The position numbers and the translations under genes were made by a program. Shown here one piece after another: positions 32,194-41,142 of a DNA stretch of 64,000 nucleotides (the stretch's first letter is position 1; the number at the start of each line of letters is the position of its first letter). This stretch comes from Hymenobacter rubidus (GTDB lineage Bacteria > Bacteroidota > Bacteroidia > Cytophagales > Hymenobacteraceae), in contig NZ_JAERQF010000003.1 of NCBI RefSeq assembly GCF_016734815.1, forward strand, positions 186,001-250,000, written 5' to 3'. The notes beneath the pieces were generated by a model. That model made no database searches. It was not told the origin of the DNA and saw nothing but the letters and a program-made list of their open reading frames with translations.

Positions 32194-34131
32194 TTATTTA
32201 CCGTCTACTTCCTCATAGTCCACATCGGTCACGTGGTCGCCAGCGGGCTGGCCCTGGCCGCCGTCGGCCGAGCCGTCGGCACCGGGGAAACCACCAGCAC
32301 CGGGCTGGCCACCTTCGGCGCCACCGGCGGCGTACATCTCCTGCGAGGCAGCCTGCCAGGCGGCGTTGATAGCCTCCATGGCGGTGTCGATGCGGGCGAG
32401 GTCTTTGGCTTCGTGGGCCGATTTGAGGTCGGCCAGCGCGCCTTCGATGGCGGTTTTGTTGCCACCGCTCAGCTTCTCGCCGTACTCTTTCAGCTGCTTC
32501 TCGGTCTGGAAAATCATCGAGTCGGCGGCGTTCAGCTTGCCGATGCGCTCGGTCTCGGCCTTGTCGGCGTCGGCGTTGGCGGCCGCTTCGTCGCGCATGC
32601 GCTTGATGTCGGCTTCGCTCAGGCCCGAGCTGGCTTCGATGCGGATTTTCTGCTCTTTGCCGGTGCCTTTGTCCTTGGCGGTTACGTTCAGGATGCCGTT
32701 GGCGTCGATGTCGAAGATTACCTCAATTTGCGGCACGCCACGGGGTGCGGGCGGGATGCTGTCGAGGTGAAACTTGCCGATGGTGCGGTTCTGCGAGGCC
32801 AGCGGACGCTCGCCCTGCAGCACGTGGATTTCTACGGAAGGCTGGTTGTCCGAGGCCGTCGAGAAGGTTTCCGATTTCTTGGTCGGGATGGTCGTATTCG
32901 ACTCGATGAGCTTGGTCATCACACCGCCCATCGTCTCAATGCCCAGCGAAAGGGGGGTCACGTCGAGCAGCAGCACGTCCTTCACTTCGCCAGTCAGTAC
33001 ACCGCCCTGGATGGCAGCACCGATGGCCACTACTTCGTCGGGGTTCACGCCTTTCGAAGGCTTCTTGCCGAAGAACTTCTCCACTTCCTCCTGGATGCGG
33101 GGGATGCGGGTCGAACCACCCACGAGGATAACCTCGTCGATGTCCGAAGTGCTCAGGCCGGCGTCCTGCAGGGCTTTTTTCACCGGGTCCATCGAGCGGC
33201 GCACGAGGTCGTCGGCGAGCTGCTCAAACTTGGCGCGGCTCAGTTTCACCACCAAGTGCTTGGGGCCCGAGGCCGTGGCGGTGATGTAGGGCAGGTTGAT
33301 TTCGGTTTCGGTCGAGCTGGAGAGCTCCACTTTGGCTTTCTCCGCGGCTTCTTTCAGGCGCTGCAGGGCCATCGGGTCTTTGCGCAGGTCGAGGCCTTCG
33401 TTTTCGCTGCTGAATTGGTCAGCCAGGAAGTTGATGATAACCTGGTCGAAGTCGTCGCCGCCGAGGTGGGTGTCACCGTTGGTGCTCAGTACTTCAAACA
33501 CGCCGTCGCCCAACTCCAGGATGGAAATATCGAACGTGCCACCGCCGAGGTCATACACGGCGATTTTCTGGTCTTTGTGCTTCTTGTCGAGGCCGTAGGC
33601 CAGGGCGGCCGCGGTGGGCTCGTTGATGATGCGCTTCACATCGAGGCCGGCGATGGCCCCGGCCTCTTTGGTGGCCTGGCGCTGGGCGTCGTTGAAGTAA
33701 GCGGGTACCGTGATAACGGCTTCGGTTACGGTCGTGCCGAGGTAGTCCTCAGCGGTTTGCTTCATTTTCTGAAGCACCATGGCCGAGATTTCCTGCGGCG
33801 TGTAGTTGCGGTCACCAATCTTCACGGCTACCGTGTTGTTGGGGCCGGCTACGACGTCGTAGGAAACGTGCTTCTGCTCGGCGGTCACTTCGTTGAAGTG
33901 GCGGCCCATGAAGCGCTTGATGCTGGAAATCGTGTTCTTGGGGTTGGTCACGGCCTGGCGTTTAGCCGGGTCGCCCACTTTGCGCTCGCCCTTGCCCCCG
34001 TCGAGGAAAGCGACGATGCTGGGGGTGGTGCGGCGGCCTTCGCTGTTGGGAATTACAACGGGTTCGTTGCCTTCCATTACGGCTACGCACGAGTTGGTGG
34101 TGCCGAGGTCAATGCCGATTATTTTGCCCAT
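32194..34131 (-). CDS. dnaK: Molecular chaperone DnaK (Hsp70)
   Basis: 645 aa from the ATG of [20 protein letters not shown]; an upstream TTG (34179) is rejected. The actin-like ATPase part has [24 protein letters not shown] and [11 protein letters not shown]. The substrate-binding domain and a Gly/Ala-rich tail ending in EEVDGK complete the normal layout. DnaK folds client proteins together with DnaJ and GrpE, which are not in the window. No CIRCE (HrcA) operator is seen; a 7-bp inverted repeat lies about 100 bp upstream. Confidence 0.99.
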   Translation of the reverse strand: MGKIIGIDLGTTNSCVAVMEGNEPVVIPNSEGRRTTPSIVAFLDGGKGERKVGDPAKRQAVTNPKNTISSIKRFMGRHFNEVTAEQKHVSYDVVAGPNNTVAVKIGDRNYTPQEISAMVLQKMKQTAEDYLGTTVTEAVITVPAYFNDAQRQATKEAGAIAGLDVKRIINEPTAAALAYGLDKKHKDQKIAVYDLGGGTFDISILELGDGVFEVLSTNGDTHLGGDDFDQVIINFLADQFSSENEGLDLRKDPMALQRLKEAAEKAKVELSSSTETEINLPYITATASGPKHLVVKLSRAKFEQLADDLVRRSMDPVKKALQDAGLSTSDIDEVILVGGSTRIPRIQEEVEKFFGKKPSKGVNPDEVVAIGAAIQGGVLTGEVKDVLLLDVTPLSLGIETMGGVMTKLIESNTTIPTKKSETFSTASDNQPSVEIHVLQGERPLASQNRTIGKFHLDSIPPAPRGVPQIEVIFDIDANGILNVTAKDKGTGKEQKIRIEASSGLSEADIKRMRDEAAANADADKAETERIGKLNAADSMIFQTEKQLKEYGEKLSGGNKTAIEGALADLKSAHEAKDLARIDTAMEAINAAWQAASQEMYAAGGAEGGQPGAGGFPGADGSADGGQGQPAGDHVTDVDYEEVDGK

Positions 34132-34233
34132 GAGAGGGGTGTGTTGGTTAAGATTGAGAGTGGAATGTGTCAGGTTCAAAGCAGCTTTCCAGCCGCTACC
34201 GGGGGATTACAAGCAACGTACCAGCGTCGTTTT

Positions 34234-34250
34234 GGTGACAGATTGTCACC
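34234..34250. promoter_or_regulatory. Inverted repeat upstream of dnaK
   Basis: GGTGACA (34234-34240), 3 bases, TGTCACC (34244-34250): a perfect 7-bp inverted repeat about 103 bp before the dnaK start, and 150 bp before the divergent gene at 34403. It has the size of a dimeric regulator site. No known binding protein can be named. Confidence 0.4.
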
Positions 34251-34402
34251 GATTCGGCCCAGCGCGCAAGATTATCCGACGCGGTGGCGGGATTTGTTGC
34301 AAGTGGCCAAAATTTTCCTGACAAGGGGGCGGAAAGAGGGCAGTGCTTTACAGTTTCTTGCGCTACTTTCACCTGTAATTACTATTCAGCAACTGAAAAT
34401 AG

Positions 34403-34891
34403 ATGGCATCAAACGTACCAGTAGTAAAGCAAATAGCATGGATTTCAATCCTGCCTCAGATGGTAGTGCTGGGATTAATTGGAGCACTCTGTTATTTAGC
34501 CGGCTTCACAAATCCAGTATTTCCGGCAGTTGGCATTTACTGGCTGCTCGCTTATGTGCTCAGGGCAACTGTTGCCGGAGACCACCGCAAGGGAATGCGA
34601 TTGGTTAAAAAACACGACTATGCTGGCGCAATTCCATTTTTTGAGGCGAGCTACCGGTTTTTTACTGACAAACCGTGGGTAGATAAATATCGATACGTCA
34701 CGCTGCTGAGTTCTTCCGCTATGGATTACCGTGAAATGGCTTTGTGCAACATTGCTTTTTGCTACAGCCAAATTGGAGATGGACTAAAAGCCAAAGCGTA
34801 TTATAAGCAAGTGCTGAAAGGGTATCCCAACAATGGCTTAGCGCAAACTGCCCTCAGAATGATGGAATCAGTAGAAAAATCAGTGGAATAA
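34403..34891 (+). CDS. Membrane protein with TPR-like region, unknown function
   Basis: 162 aa. Two hydrophobic helices (about 12-34 and 38-56) are followed by TPR-like helices (GMRLVKKHDYAGAIPFFEAS, then ALCNIAFCYSQIGDGLKAKAYYKQVL). Its base composition is clearly more A/T-rich than the neighbours, which could mean recent acquisition. It may anchor a protein-protein contact at the membrane. Divergent from dnaK and convergent with the hydrolase. Confidence 0.78.
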   Translation: MASNVPVVKQIAWISILPQMVVLGLIGALCYLAGFTNPVFPAVGIYWLLAYVLRATVAGDHRKGMRLVKKHDYAGAIPFFEASYRFFTDKPWVDKYRYVTLLSSSAMDYREMALCNIAFCYSQIGDGLKAKAYYKQVLKGYPNNGLAQTALRMMESVEKSVE

Positions 34892-34913
34892 ATATTGGTT
34901 TCATTGCCGAGTA

Positions 34914-35900
34914 TCAGCGGCTCAGAAACGCCCGCGTCTGCTGCTCCCAATCGGCGGGGTAGCGGTGCCAGTAGGGCTCGTGGCCCACGCTGGGGAAGTC
35001 GTGGCGGGCTTTGGGGCCGGCGAGGTGGGCGAAGATGGCGTCGGTTTCGGCGCGGGTCACGCGTGGGTCGGCGGTGCCCCAGAGCAGGAGGGTGGGCGTG
35101 TGGATTTGGCTGGCGTAATGCTCGGCGTTGAGGCCGAAGGCCCAGAAACCGTTCTGCACGCCACCCCAAAACACCAGCAAATCGGCCATCGGGAAGCCGG
35201 GGACGTGCATGGATTCGAAGCGGTTGTAGGCCGTTTGGCGCATGTTGCCATAGGGGCATTCCAGGATGTTGGCGGTGGGACGGATGCCTAGCTCGGCCTC
35301 GGCGCGGAGGATGGCTACGGCGCCCATGCTCACGCCGTAGAGGATGACCCCACCCCCCGGCCCCCTCTCCCGCGGAGAGGGGGAGCCTGACGATTTACTG
35401 GTTGAGTCTTTAAGCCAACGGAATGCGGCGGCAACGTCGTCGGCCTCGCGGTAGCCCACGGTGGTGCGGAAACCAGCGGAGTTGCCATTGCCGGCTTGGT
35501 CTACAAGCAGCACGTTGTAGCCCAGGCGGCGGAAGTAGCCGGCCTCGTGGGTGAGGTGCGACTTGCTGCTGGTGTAGCCGTGAAACAGGGCCACGGTGCC
35601 GCGGGTCTGGCCGCTGTCGGTCCGGGCGTACCAGGCTTCGAGTGGGCCGTTGGGACTGGCGATGGTGACGGTTTTGACCGGGAAGCTGGGTTTGGGGCCG
35701 TTCTGCGGCTTGGGGTTGCGGATGCCGGTGAGCAGCAGCCAGAGCTTCTGGCCGGGGCTGAGCTGCTCGGGGTTGGGCGAGTGCAGGCCGGGCTCGTTGG
35801 CGAAGTGGGTGAAGCGCCAGGCGTGGAAGAAGGCCACGGCGTTCATCGCGGCGAAGCCGACCAGTACGACTATTAGAAGTCGGCGGAAGCGTTTCTTCAT
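34914..35900 (-). CDS. Alpha/beta hydrolase with membrane anchor and an in-frame repeat insertion
   Basis: 328 aa from ATG 35900 (MKKRFRRLLIVVLVG). An N-terminal signal-anchor helix leads to an alpha/beta-hydrolase fold: oxyanion segment LFHGYTSSKSH, nucleophile elbow YGVSMGA (Ser), LLLWGTADPRV (Asp) and SVGHEPYW (His). Just before the nucleophile strand is SGSPSPRERGPGGG, encoded by the dispersed C/G-rich palindrome at 35346-35387. This is probably a surface loop. It follows the rluE-like gene by 7 bp. Substrate unknown. Confidence 0.88.
   Translation of the reverse strand: MKKRFRRLLIVVLVGFAAMNAVAFFHAWRFTHFANEPGLHSPNPEQLSPGQKLWLLLTGIRNPKPQNGPKPSFPVKTVTIASPNGPLEAWYARTDSGQTRGTVALFHGYTSSKSHLTHEAGYFRRLGYNVLLVDQAGNGNSAGFRTTVGYREADDVAAAFRWLKDSTSKSSGSPSPRERGPGGGVILYGVSMGAVAILRAEAELGIRPTANILECPYGNMRQTAYNRFESMHVPGFPMADLLVFWGGVQNGFWAFGLNAEHYASQIHTPTLLLWGTADPRVTRAETDAIFAHLAGPKARHDFPSVGHEPYWHRYPADWEQQTRAFLSR
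35346..35387. repeat. C/G-rich palindrome inside a coding sequence
   Basis: CCCCCTCTCC (35361-35370), 3 bases, GGAGAGGGGG (35374-35383), flanked by GACCCCACCCCCCGG. It has the form of a widespread bacterial C/G-rich repeat and is translated in frame as a Ser/Pro/Arg/Gly peptide. Confidence 0.75.
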
Positions 35901-35907
35901 GTGTGGC

Positions 35908-36495
35908 CTAAAAACGGCGCAACGCCCCACTTATTTTCCGCAGCGAATTCACTTCCGCCGCCGTCAACTCGCGCCACTGGCCGGGCTGCAACCCGCCCAG
36001 GCCCAGCGGCCCAATGGCGGCGCGCACCAGCCGCAGACACGGCAGGCCCACGGCCGCGCACATCTTGCGCACCTGGCGGTTCATGCCCTGTGAAATCTGG
36101 ATTTCCAGCCAGCTGGTGGGGATGCTGGCGCGGTAACGGATGGGTGGGTTGCGCGGCCAGAGGTGCGCTGGCTCGGGTAATTCGACAGCCTCGCCAGGAG
36201 CGGTGAAGCCTTCTTTTATCTGCACGCCGCGCCGAAGCTGCTGCAACGCATCTTCCGAAACGGTGCCTTCCACTTGCGCCCAGTAGGTTTTCGGGACTTT
36301 GAATTTGGGGTCGCTCAGGCGGTGCTGGAGTTGCTTGTCGTCGGTGAGCAGGAGCAGGCCTTCGCTGTCGAAATCGAGCCGGCCCACGGGGTACACGTTG
36401 GGCACGGGTACGAAATCCTTGAGTGTGGCGCGGCCGTGCTCGTCGGTGAACTGGGTGAGGACTTCGTAGGGCTTGTTCAGCAGGATGTAACGCAT
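35908..36495 (-). CDS. RluE-like 23S rRNA pseudouridine synthase (RsuA family)
   Basis: 195 aa from ATG 36495 (MRYILLNKPYEVLTQF); upstream codons come from repeat DNA. No S4 domain, as in RluE. Catalytic motif VGRLDFDSEGLLLLTDD with the active-site Asp; later SQGMNRQVRKMCAAVGLPCLRL. RluE makes pseudouridine 2457 in 23S rRNA of E. coli; the same target here is inferred. Likely co-transcribed with the hydrolase 7 bp downstream. Confidence 0.92.
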   Translation of the reverse strand: MRYILLNKPYEVLTQFTDEHGRATLKDFVPVPNVYPVGRLDFDSEGLLLLTDDKQLQHRLSDPKFKVPKTYWAQVEGTVSEDALQQLRRGVQIKEGFTAPGEAVELPEPAHLWPRNPPIRYRASIPTSWLEIQISQGMNRQVRKMCAAVGLPCLRLVRAAIGPLGLGGLQPGQWRELTAAEVNSLRKISGALRRF

Positions 36496-36504
36496 AGTAG
36501 CACT

Positions 36505-36589
36505 GTAGCGCGAACTTTGTAGTTCGCGTCCCCGCGCCATTAGAGTGGTCCTAACGGCGCGGGGACGCGAACTACAAAGTTCGCGCTAC
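36505..36589. repeat. Palindromic repeat, family A, copy 3
   Basis: Arms GTAGCGCGAACTTTGTAGTT (from 36505) and its inverse (to 36589), with CCCCGCGCC/GGCGCGGGG also paired in the middle. It fills the gap between the RluE-like and metallo-beta-lactamase genes and supplies the latter's TAG stop codon. Confidence 0.93.
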
Positions 36590-37710
36590 TTCTCCCACCA
36601 GCGCGACTTCGGCAGCTCGGTGCCCAAAGTTACCGGCTCGCCCAAATGCGGCGTCGTTATCACTTGGCCCAGCCGTGCGGCCTCAGCGGTGGCGCGGGTC
36701 ACGGGCTCGTTCCAGGCGTGGAGCGACTCGGTGAAGGCACCCCAGTGCACGGGCAGCATCACGGCGGCGCGTACATCGCGGGCAGCCTGCACACTTTGCT
36801 CAGGCTTCATGTGGATGTCGGCCCAACTGTCGTTGTATTGGCCGCATTCCACCAGCGCCAAATCGAAGGGGCCGTACTGCCGGCCGATGGCGGCAAAATG
36901 CGGCCCGTAGCCACCATCGCCGGTGTAGAACACGCGTTTGCTGGCCCCCTGCACCACCCACGAGCACCAGAGCGTGGAGTTGCGGTTGCCCAGCCCACGG
37001 CCCGAAAAATGGCGGCTGGGCGTGCAGCGCACCCGCAGGTTGGGCAGCTGCACGCTGTCGCCCCAGTTCATTTCGGTGATGCTGGTGCGGGGCACACCCC
37101 AGGCCCGCAGGTGGGCGCCAATGCCCAGCGGCACGTAAAAATGCCCCACCTTGTCCTTTATCTTGTCGATGGTAGCGTAGTCGAGATGGTCGTAGTGGTC
37201 GTGCGAAATGAGGACGGCGGCGATGTAGGGCAGCTTTTCGGGGGTGATGGCCAGGCTGCGGTTGTAGCGCTTGGGCGTGGCCCAGCTCACCGGGCCCATG
37301 TCCACCCCAAGCATGGGGTCGAGCAGGATGTTCTGGCCGGCAATTTCGAGGAGGCTGGCCGAGTGGCCGAACCAGGTGACGCGCACCATTTCGGGCGTTT
37401 TTTGGGTGATGGCGAGCGAATCGAGTGGCTGGGTGGGCAGCGGGCCGGGCGGCGCGGCTTGGGGCGATTTGTGAAACAGAAATTTCCACATTACCGAGGG
37501 CATGCTGCCGCCCGTCATTTCCCGGGTCGGAATCAAGTTCACAAATTTGCCGTCTTTGTAATGACCAGACTTTACAAACACCTCCTTCTCCTGCCGCGTG
37601 GGCGTGCCGCCCAGCTGCGGGCTGAGGTTGGTAAATGCCACCACTGCCACAAGCAGGGTGCCGAGAATGCCGCCGGTCGTCACAAGAAATTTCTTTACTG
37701 ATTCACGCAT
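36586..37710 (-). CDS. Metallo-beta-lactamase fold hydrolase (NAPE-PLD/UlaG-like)
   Basis: 374 aa with an N-terminal hydrophobic helix (about 9-27), so membrane-anchored or exported. Metal motif LISHDHYDHLDYAT (HxHxDH, near residue 170), with VRCTPSRHFSGRG, FYTGDGGYG and MLPVHWGAFTES supplying later ligands. WFGHSASLLEI at the start of the domain fits N-acyl-phosphatidylethanolamine phospholipase D-like and UlaG-like enzymes. The last codon and stop come from the palindrome at 36505-36589. Probably in one operon with the NAD-binding gene 9 bp upstream. Confidence 0.9.
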   Translation of the reverse strand: MRESVKKFLVTTGGILGTLLVAVVAFTNLSPQLGGTPTRQEKEVFVKSGHYKDGKFVNLIPTREMTGGSMPSVMWKFLFHKSPQAAPPGPLPTQPLDSLAITQKTPEMVRVTWFGHSASLLEIAGQNILLDPMLGVDMGPVSWATPKRYNRSLAITPEKLPYIAAVLISHDHYDHLDYATIDKIKDKVGHFYVPLGIGAHLRAWGVPRTSITEMNWGDSVQLPNLRVRCTPSRHFSGRGLGNRNSTLWCSWVVQGASKRVFYTGDGGYGPHFAAIGRQYGPFDLALVECGQYNDSWADIHMKPEQSVQAARDVRAAVMLPVHWGAFTESLHAWNEPVTRATAEAARLGQVITTPHLGEPVTLGTELPKSRWWEK

Positions 37711-37719
37711 ATTGATTGG

Positions 37720-38400
37720 TCAGGAGCGCGGAGCCGCTTTGCTACGAGCCAGGGCCACAATGTCGCGCACTTCGAGCACCGGTTTGGAGTAGCCGAAATC
37801 GGCGGCGTTAATCATGGCCTGGCCTACTTCCTGCAGGGTGCTCACAAAGTTCGGCGCCAGCCGCCGGGCCAGCGGGTAGAGCCAGGCAATGGCGCCATAC
37901 CATTTCAGCATATTGTGCTGGCCTTCCGTTGCCTTCATAAAACCCGGCCGGAACATATAGGCGGCGTGAAACGGCAGGGCAAGCAGTTCGTTTTCGGTGC
38001 GGCCCTTCACGCGGGCCCAATGCTGGCTGCTTTTCTCGCTGCTGTCGGTGCCGGCGCCGGATACGTAGATAAATGTCATGTCCGGGTTGAGGCGCACCAG
38101 GGTTTCGGCCACGGCCAGCGTCAGGTCGTGGGTGATGCGCTCGTATTCTTCCTTCGAAATACCCACGGAGGAAATACCGGCGCAGAAAAAACAGGCATTA
38201 TAGCCCGTGAGCTGGTTTTCCACGGCGCTCAGGTTGGCCAAATCGGGCACCAGCAGCTCGGTCATTTTGGGGTGGCTGCGGCCGGTGGGCTTGCGGGTGA
38301 GCACGAGAACGTGCTCCACGCTGGGGTTTTGCAGGCATTCGAGGAGGACGCCCTCGCCCACCATGCCGGTGGCCCCGGTTAGGATGGCTCGTATTTTCAT
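37720..38400 (-). CDS. NAD(P)-binding atypical short-chain dehydrogenase (epimerase-like)
   Basis: 226 aa. Rossmann motif AILTGATGMVGEGVLLECL at the N-terminus and a later FIYVSGAGTDS. The usual YxxxK catalytic pair is replaced by HWARVKG, so the normal SDR reaction may be missing; the protein may bind NADPH without turnover. It resembles the TIP30/HTATIP2-like set. The metallo-hydrolase gene follows after 9 bp. Confidence 0.88.
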   Translation of the reverse strand: MKIRAILTGATGMVGEGVLLECLQNPSVEHVLVLTRKPTGRSHPKMTELLVPDLANLSAVENQLTGYNACFFCAGISSVGISKEEYERITHDLTLAVAETLVRLNPDMTFIYVSGAGTDSSEKSSQHWARVKGRTENELLALPFHAAYMFRPGFMKATEGQHNMLKWYGAIAWLYPLARRLAPNFVSTLQEVGQAMINAADFGYSKPVLEVRDIVALARSKAAPRS

Positions 38401-38493
38401 GTCAGTGCGGTAAAGTAGGAGGGAGGACGGTTTTGCGTCGGTTCTACTTTACGGACGAGCCAATTATTCAGGCTAAACAGACGTAAAGGAACG

Positions 38494-38591
38494 GTCATGC
38501 CGAGCGCAGCCGAGGCATCTCGCGTGGGGTAGTAACTCAATCGATTAGATTACTTTGGCACGCGAGATGCCTCGGCTGCGCTCGGCATGAC
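38494..38591. repeat. Palindromic repeat, family B, copy 3 (GTCATGCCGAGC variant)
   Basis: Perfect 33-bp arms at 38494-38526 and 38559-38591 around a 32-base middle that contains AACTCAATCGAT, a piece also present in copy 2 (AACTCAATCGAC). It ends 18 bases before the VWA gene stop. Confidence 0.93.
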
Positions 38592-38608
38592 GTTCTGTTT
38601 CCTTTCCC

Positions 38609-40690
38609 CTACACGCTGCCCGAGTACTTCCGCACCGCCCATTCTACCGTCAAAAAGGCCAGAATCACGAAGAAAATCCACTTCAGATTTATCAAATCCT
38701 TGAGGTCTTCTTCGGCAGTAATCACCGGCTTGTAATTGGCCTTGATGATGTCCTGCGCCAGCTTGTCCAGTTGCGCGGGATAGTACAGCCGCGAGCCGCT
38801 GCGGCGCGACAACTGCGCTAGCAGGTTGTGGTCGGCCTTCGATTCCAACGCTTCCAGCGGCTGCGCCTGCACCAGCAGCTCGCCGGCATCCTGCTGGGCC
38901 TGGCCGCCCAGGGTGGCGCGGGCCTGGTACTTATACAGCCCGGCCGGCAGCGGGCCCAGGTGCAGCGGCGAGCCGTCCTCGGCGTTGGCGAAGCTGAAGC
39001 GGCGGGCGTGCTGCTTTTCGTCGGTCAAAACCAGGTCGATTTTCTGGTTGTAGAGGCGCTCGAAGACGGCGTTATAGGTTTCCGCGCCCAGTGTCACGTC
39101 GTCCTGGGTGCCGAAGGCGTCCTGCGTGGGGTACACGTCGAGGCGCTTTTTGTTGGCGTTTTGAGTGAGGAGCTGGAGCGTGCGGATGATGAGGCGGTCG
39201 TAGGCTTCGGGCCGGTCGTCGTGCTCCACGGCTTCGCTCAGGCGCCACTGCCAGCTGCCATCGGTGAGCAGCGTGGCCTGGCGGCGGTCCTGCGGCCCGC
39301 CGAAAACCAGCAGCGGCTTCTGGGTAGCCACGCGGCCCACCTGCTGCCAGAGCGCGGCTTCGGCCCCGGGGCCTAGGCGGTAGTCGCCGAAGGGCACCGG
39401 CGCGGGCGGGTATTGCGCAAAGCGCCGGGCCGATTCCTCATCGGTGGCAAAGCGGGCGAAGCCGGGGTTCGGCACGGGCGTTACCTCATCGGTCTGCGAC
39501 CCGCGCGGCTGAATAGTGAGGCCCGCGCCCAACTGGTTGTAAGCAGCCAAATCGGACTGTGCGCCCAGAATGTAGAACGCGGGCGTTTTGCGGGCTTTCA
39601 CCTGGGCCAGAATCTCCTGGCCCAGCCCGCCCTGCGCCGGCAGCTGGTGCAGGATGGCTACGTCAAAATCGGCATCGGCTTTCAGTGGCTGCACACCAGA
39701 AATAGCCAGCGTGATGTCGAAGTTGTCGTTGGCGAGAATGGCGGCGCGCAGGGCTTTCAAATCGGGGTGCGGGGCGGCACCGGCCAGCAGTACGCGCAGC
39801 TTGCCCTTCACAATTTCAATGAAGGCGGTGCGGGCATTATTTAACTCCGTAAACTCGCCCGACTGAGGCACGATGCGAACTTCGTAGCGCCGCTTGCCGG
39901 GTGCGGGGGCGGTCATCTGGAAGGTGGTGCGCACACGCCGGCGGCCGGCGGGCAGGGCCACGCGGCGGCTATCGAGCACCTTGCTGCCTTCGCGCAGCTC
40001 CACCGTGGCCGCGCCGCCCGCGTAGCCTTCAAAACCCAGCTCGGCTTCGATGGGAAATTTATTGCCGCTGAACGCCACGCGGTTGTAGGTGAGGCCGGTC
40101 AGGCGCAGGTCTTTTTTGGGAATGGTGTCGCCCACCGCCACGCTGTAAATCGGGAAGTTGAACTCGGAATAAGCCGGGCTGCGGCCCTGGTTCACGAGGC
40201 CGTCGCTTAGGAGCACCACGCCGGCCAGGTTGCGGCCATCGTAGGCTTCGCGTGTGCCAGTGAGGAGCTGGTCGAGGTCGGTGGTAGCGGCGCCGAAGCG
40301 CAACGAATCGAGCGAAGCCGGGCGGCCCGTGCCCGTTGTCAGCGTGCGGGTTTCGACGGTGAAACCTTTGCCGCGCAGCGTTTCGGCCAGTTTGGTGAGG
40401 CCAGTGGTGGCCTGGCTCAGCACGTTTTTAGGCGTGAACAGCTCCACCGACTGCGAGTTGTCGACGGCCAGCACCAGCGTGGGCTGCTCGGTGCGCGTGG
40501 TGGTGGTTTTGATGACTGGGGCCAGCAGCAGGTAGCACAGAAAGCTGACTACCGCAAAGCGCAACGCCGCCAGCGCGTAGTTCAACTGCTTGCTCCAGAG
40601 CGTTTTGGCCGAGTATTGCAGGGCGGCGTAGCCCGCGCCCACCAGCAGGCAAACGAGGATAAGCCAGGAAGAATATTGGGTGGTCAGCAA
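38609..40690 (-). CDS. Membrane protein with von Willebrand A-like domain
   Basis: 693 aa from TTG 40690 (TTG CTG ACC ACC); no nearby ATG fits. Two N-terminal helices (about 8-26 and 40-60), a VWA-like domain with MIDAS-type VLAVDNSQSVELF and VVLLSDGLVNQGR, then beta-sandwich parts and a C-terminal helix (IFFVILAFLTVEWAVRKY). The layout is like the large BatA/BatB-related membrane proteins of Bacteroidota with a glutamine-amidotransferase-like middle part. Role unknown; perhaps part of an envelope complex. Confidence 0.85.
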   Translation of the reverse strand: MLTTQYSSWLILVCLLVGAGYAALQYSAKTLWSKQLNYALAALRFAVVSFLCYLLLAPVIKTTTTRTEQPTLVLAVDNSQSVELFTPKNVLSQATTGLTKLAETLRGKGFTVETRTLTTGTGRPASLDSLRFGAATTDLDQLLTGTREAYDGRNLAGVVLLSDGLVNQGRSPAYSEFNFPIYSVAVGDTIPKKDLRLTGLTYNRVAFSGNKFPIEAELGFEGYAGGAATVELREGSKVLDSRRVALPAGRRRVRTTFQMTAPAPGKRRYEVRIVPQSGEFTELNNARTAFIEIVKGKLRVLLAGAAPHPDLKALRAAILANDNFDITLAISGVQPLKADADFDVAILHQLPAQGGLGQEILAQVKARKTPAFYILGAQSDLAAYNQLGAGLTIQPRGSQTDEVTPVPNPGFARFATDEESARRFAQYPPAPVPFGDYRLGPGAEAALWQQVGRVATQKPLLVFGGPQDRRQATLLTDGSWQWRLSEAVEHDDRPEAYDRLIIRTLQLLTQNANKKRLDVYPTQDAFGTQDDVTLGAETYNAVFERLYNQKIDLVLTDEKQHARRFSFANAEDGSPLHLGPLPAGLYKYQARATLGGQAQQDAGELLVQAQPLEALESKADHNLLAQLSRRSGSRLYYPAQLDKLAQDIIKANYKPVITAEEDLKDLINLKWIFFVILAFLTVEWAVRKYSGSV

Positions 40691-40731
40691 ACGAAAGGGA
40701 TAATAAAAAGCGCAGCTGAAAAGCAGTAGGC

Positions 40732-41142
40732 TTATATTTCTAGCAAAGCTTGAGCCGGCGAAATTACTGGCAGCAAACTGGTTTGGAAATCCTTATAATC
40801 TCGGGTAACAATAGCCGAAGCTGACACTGATACCGCTGCAAAATGTTGAATGCCGTCCTCGAAATCACTAAAAGTACTTGCTAAGGCCTGCCGGATGAAA
40901 ATATCATCGACCGTTACAATTCGAACGAGGCGTTCTAATCTGACAAGTAATTCCCGAGCTTTTTCAGCAGTGCCAACCCGCCTCAGGATGTAGTAAATGT
41001 TGGCAAACGATAAACTGGCTACATAAAGACGAGTTTGCTTATCTAAACCAGCCTGCATCAACTCAGCCGCATCGAGCCAGAAGGGCTGGCGTTGAGCCAA
41101 ATAGTCGATAACAACGTTGGTGTCCAAAAAATAATGCTTCAT
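40732..41142 (-). CDS. PIN domain toxin (VapC-like)
   Basis: 136 aa. PIN-domain acidic residues are seen in YFLDTNVVIDYL (Asp 7), SDFEDGIQHFAA (Glu/Asp near 94) and IVTRDYKDF (Asp near 114). VapC-type toxins cut tRNA or rRNA with Mg2+. The start overlaps the antitoxin stop by 4 bases (ATGA), the usual translational coupling. Confidence 0.9.
   Translation of the reverse strand: MKHYFLDTNVVIDYLAQRQPFWLDAAELMQAGLDKQTRLYVASLSFANIYYILRRVGTAEKARELLVRLERLVRIVTVDDIFIRQALASTFSDFEDGIQHFAAVSVSASAIVTRDYKDFQTSLLPVISPAQALLEI

Noticed and set aside
34132..34402. CIRCE operator before dnaK
   Set aside because: No TTAGCACTC-n9-GAGTGCTAA-like sequence found; only an unrelated 7-bp inverted repeat.
32233..34608. 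Plus-strand open frame of 791 codons
   Set aside because: Lies opposite dnaK; no motif and biased composition.
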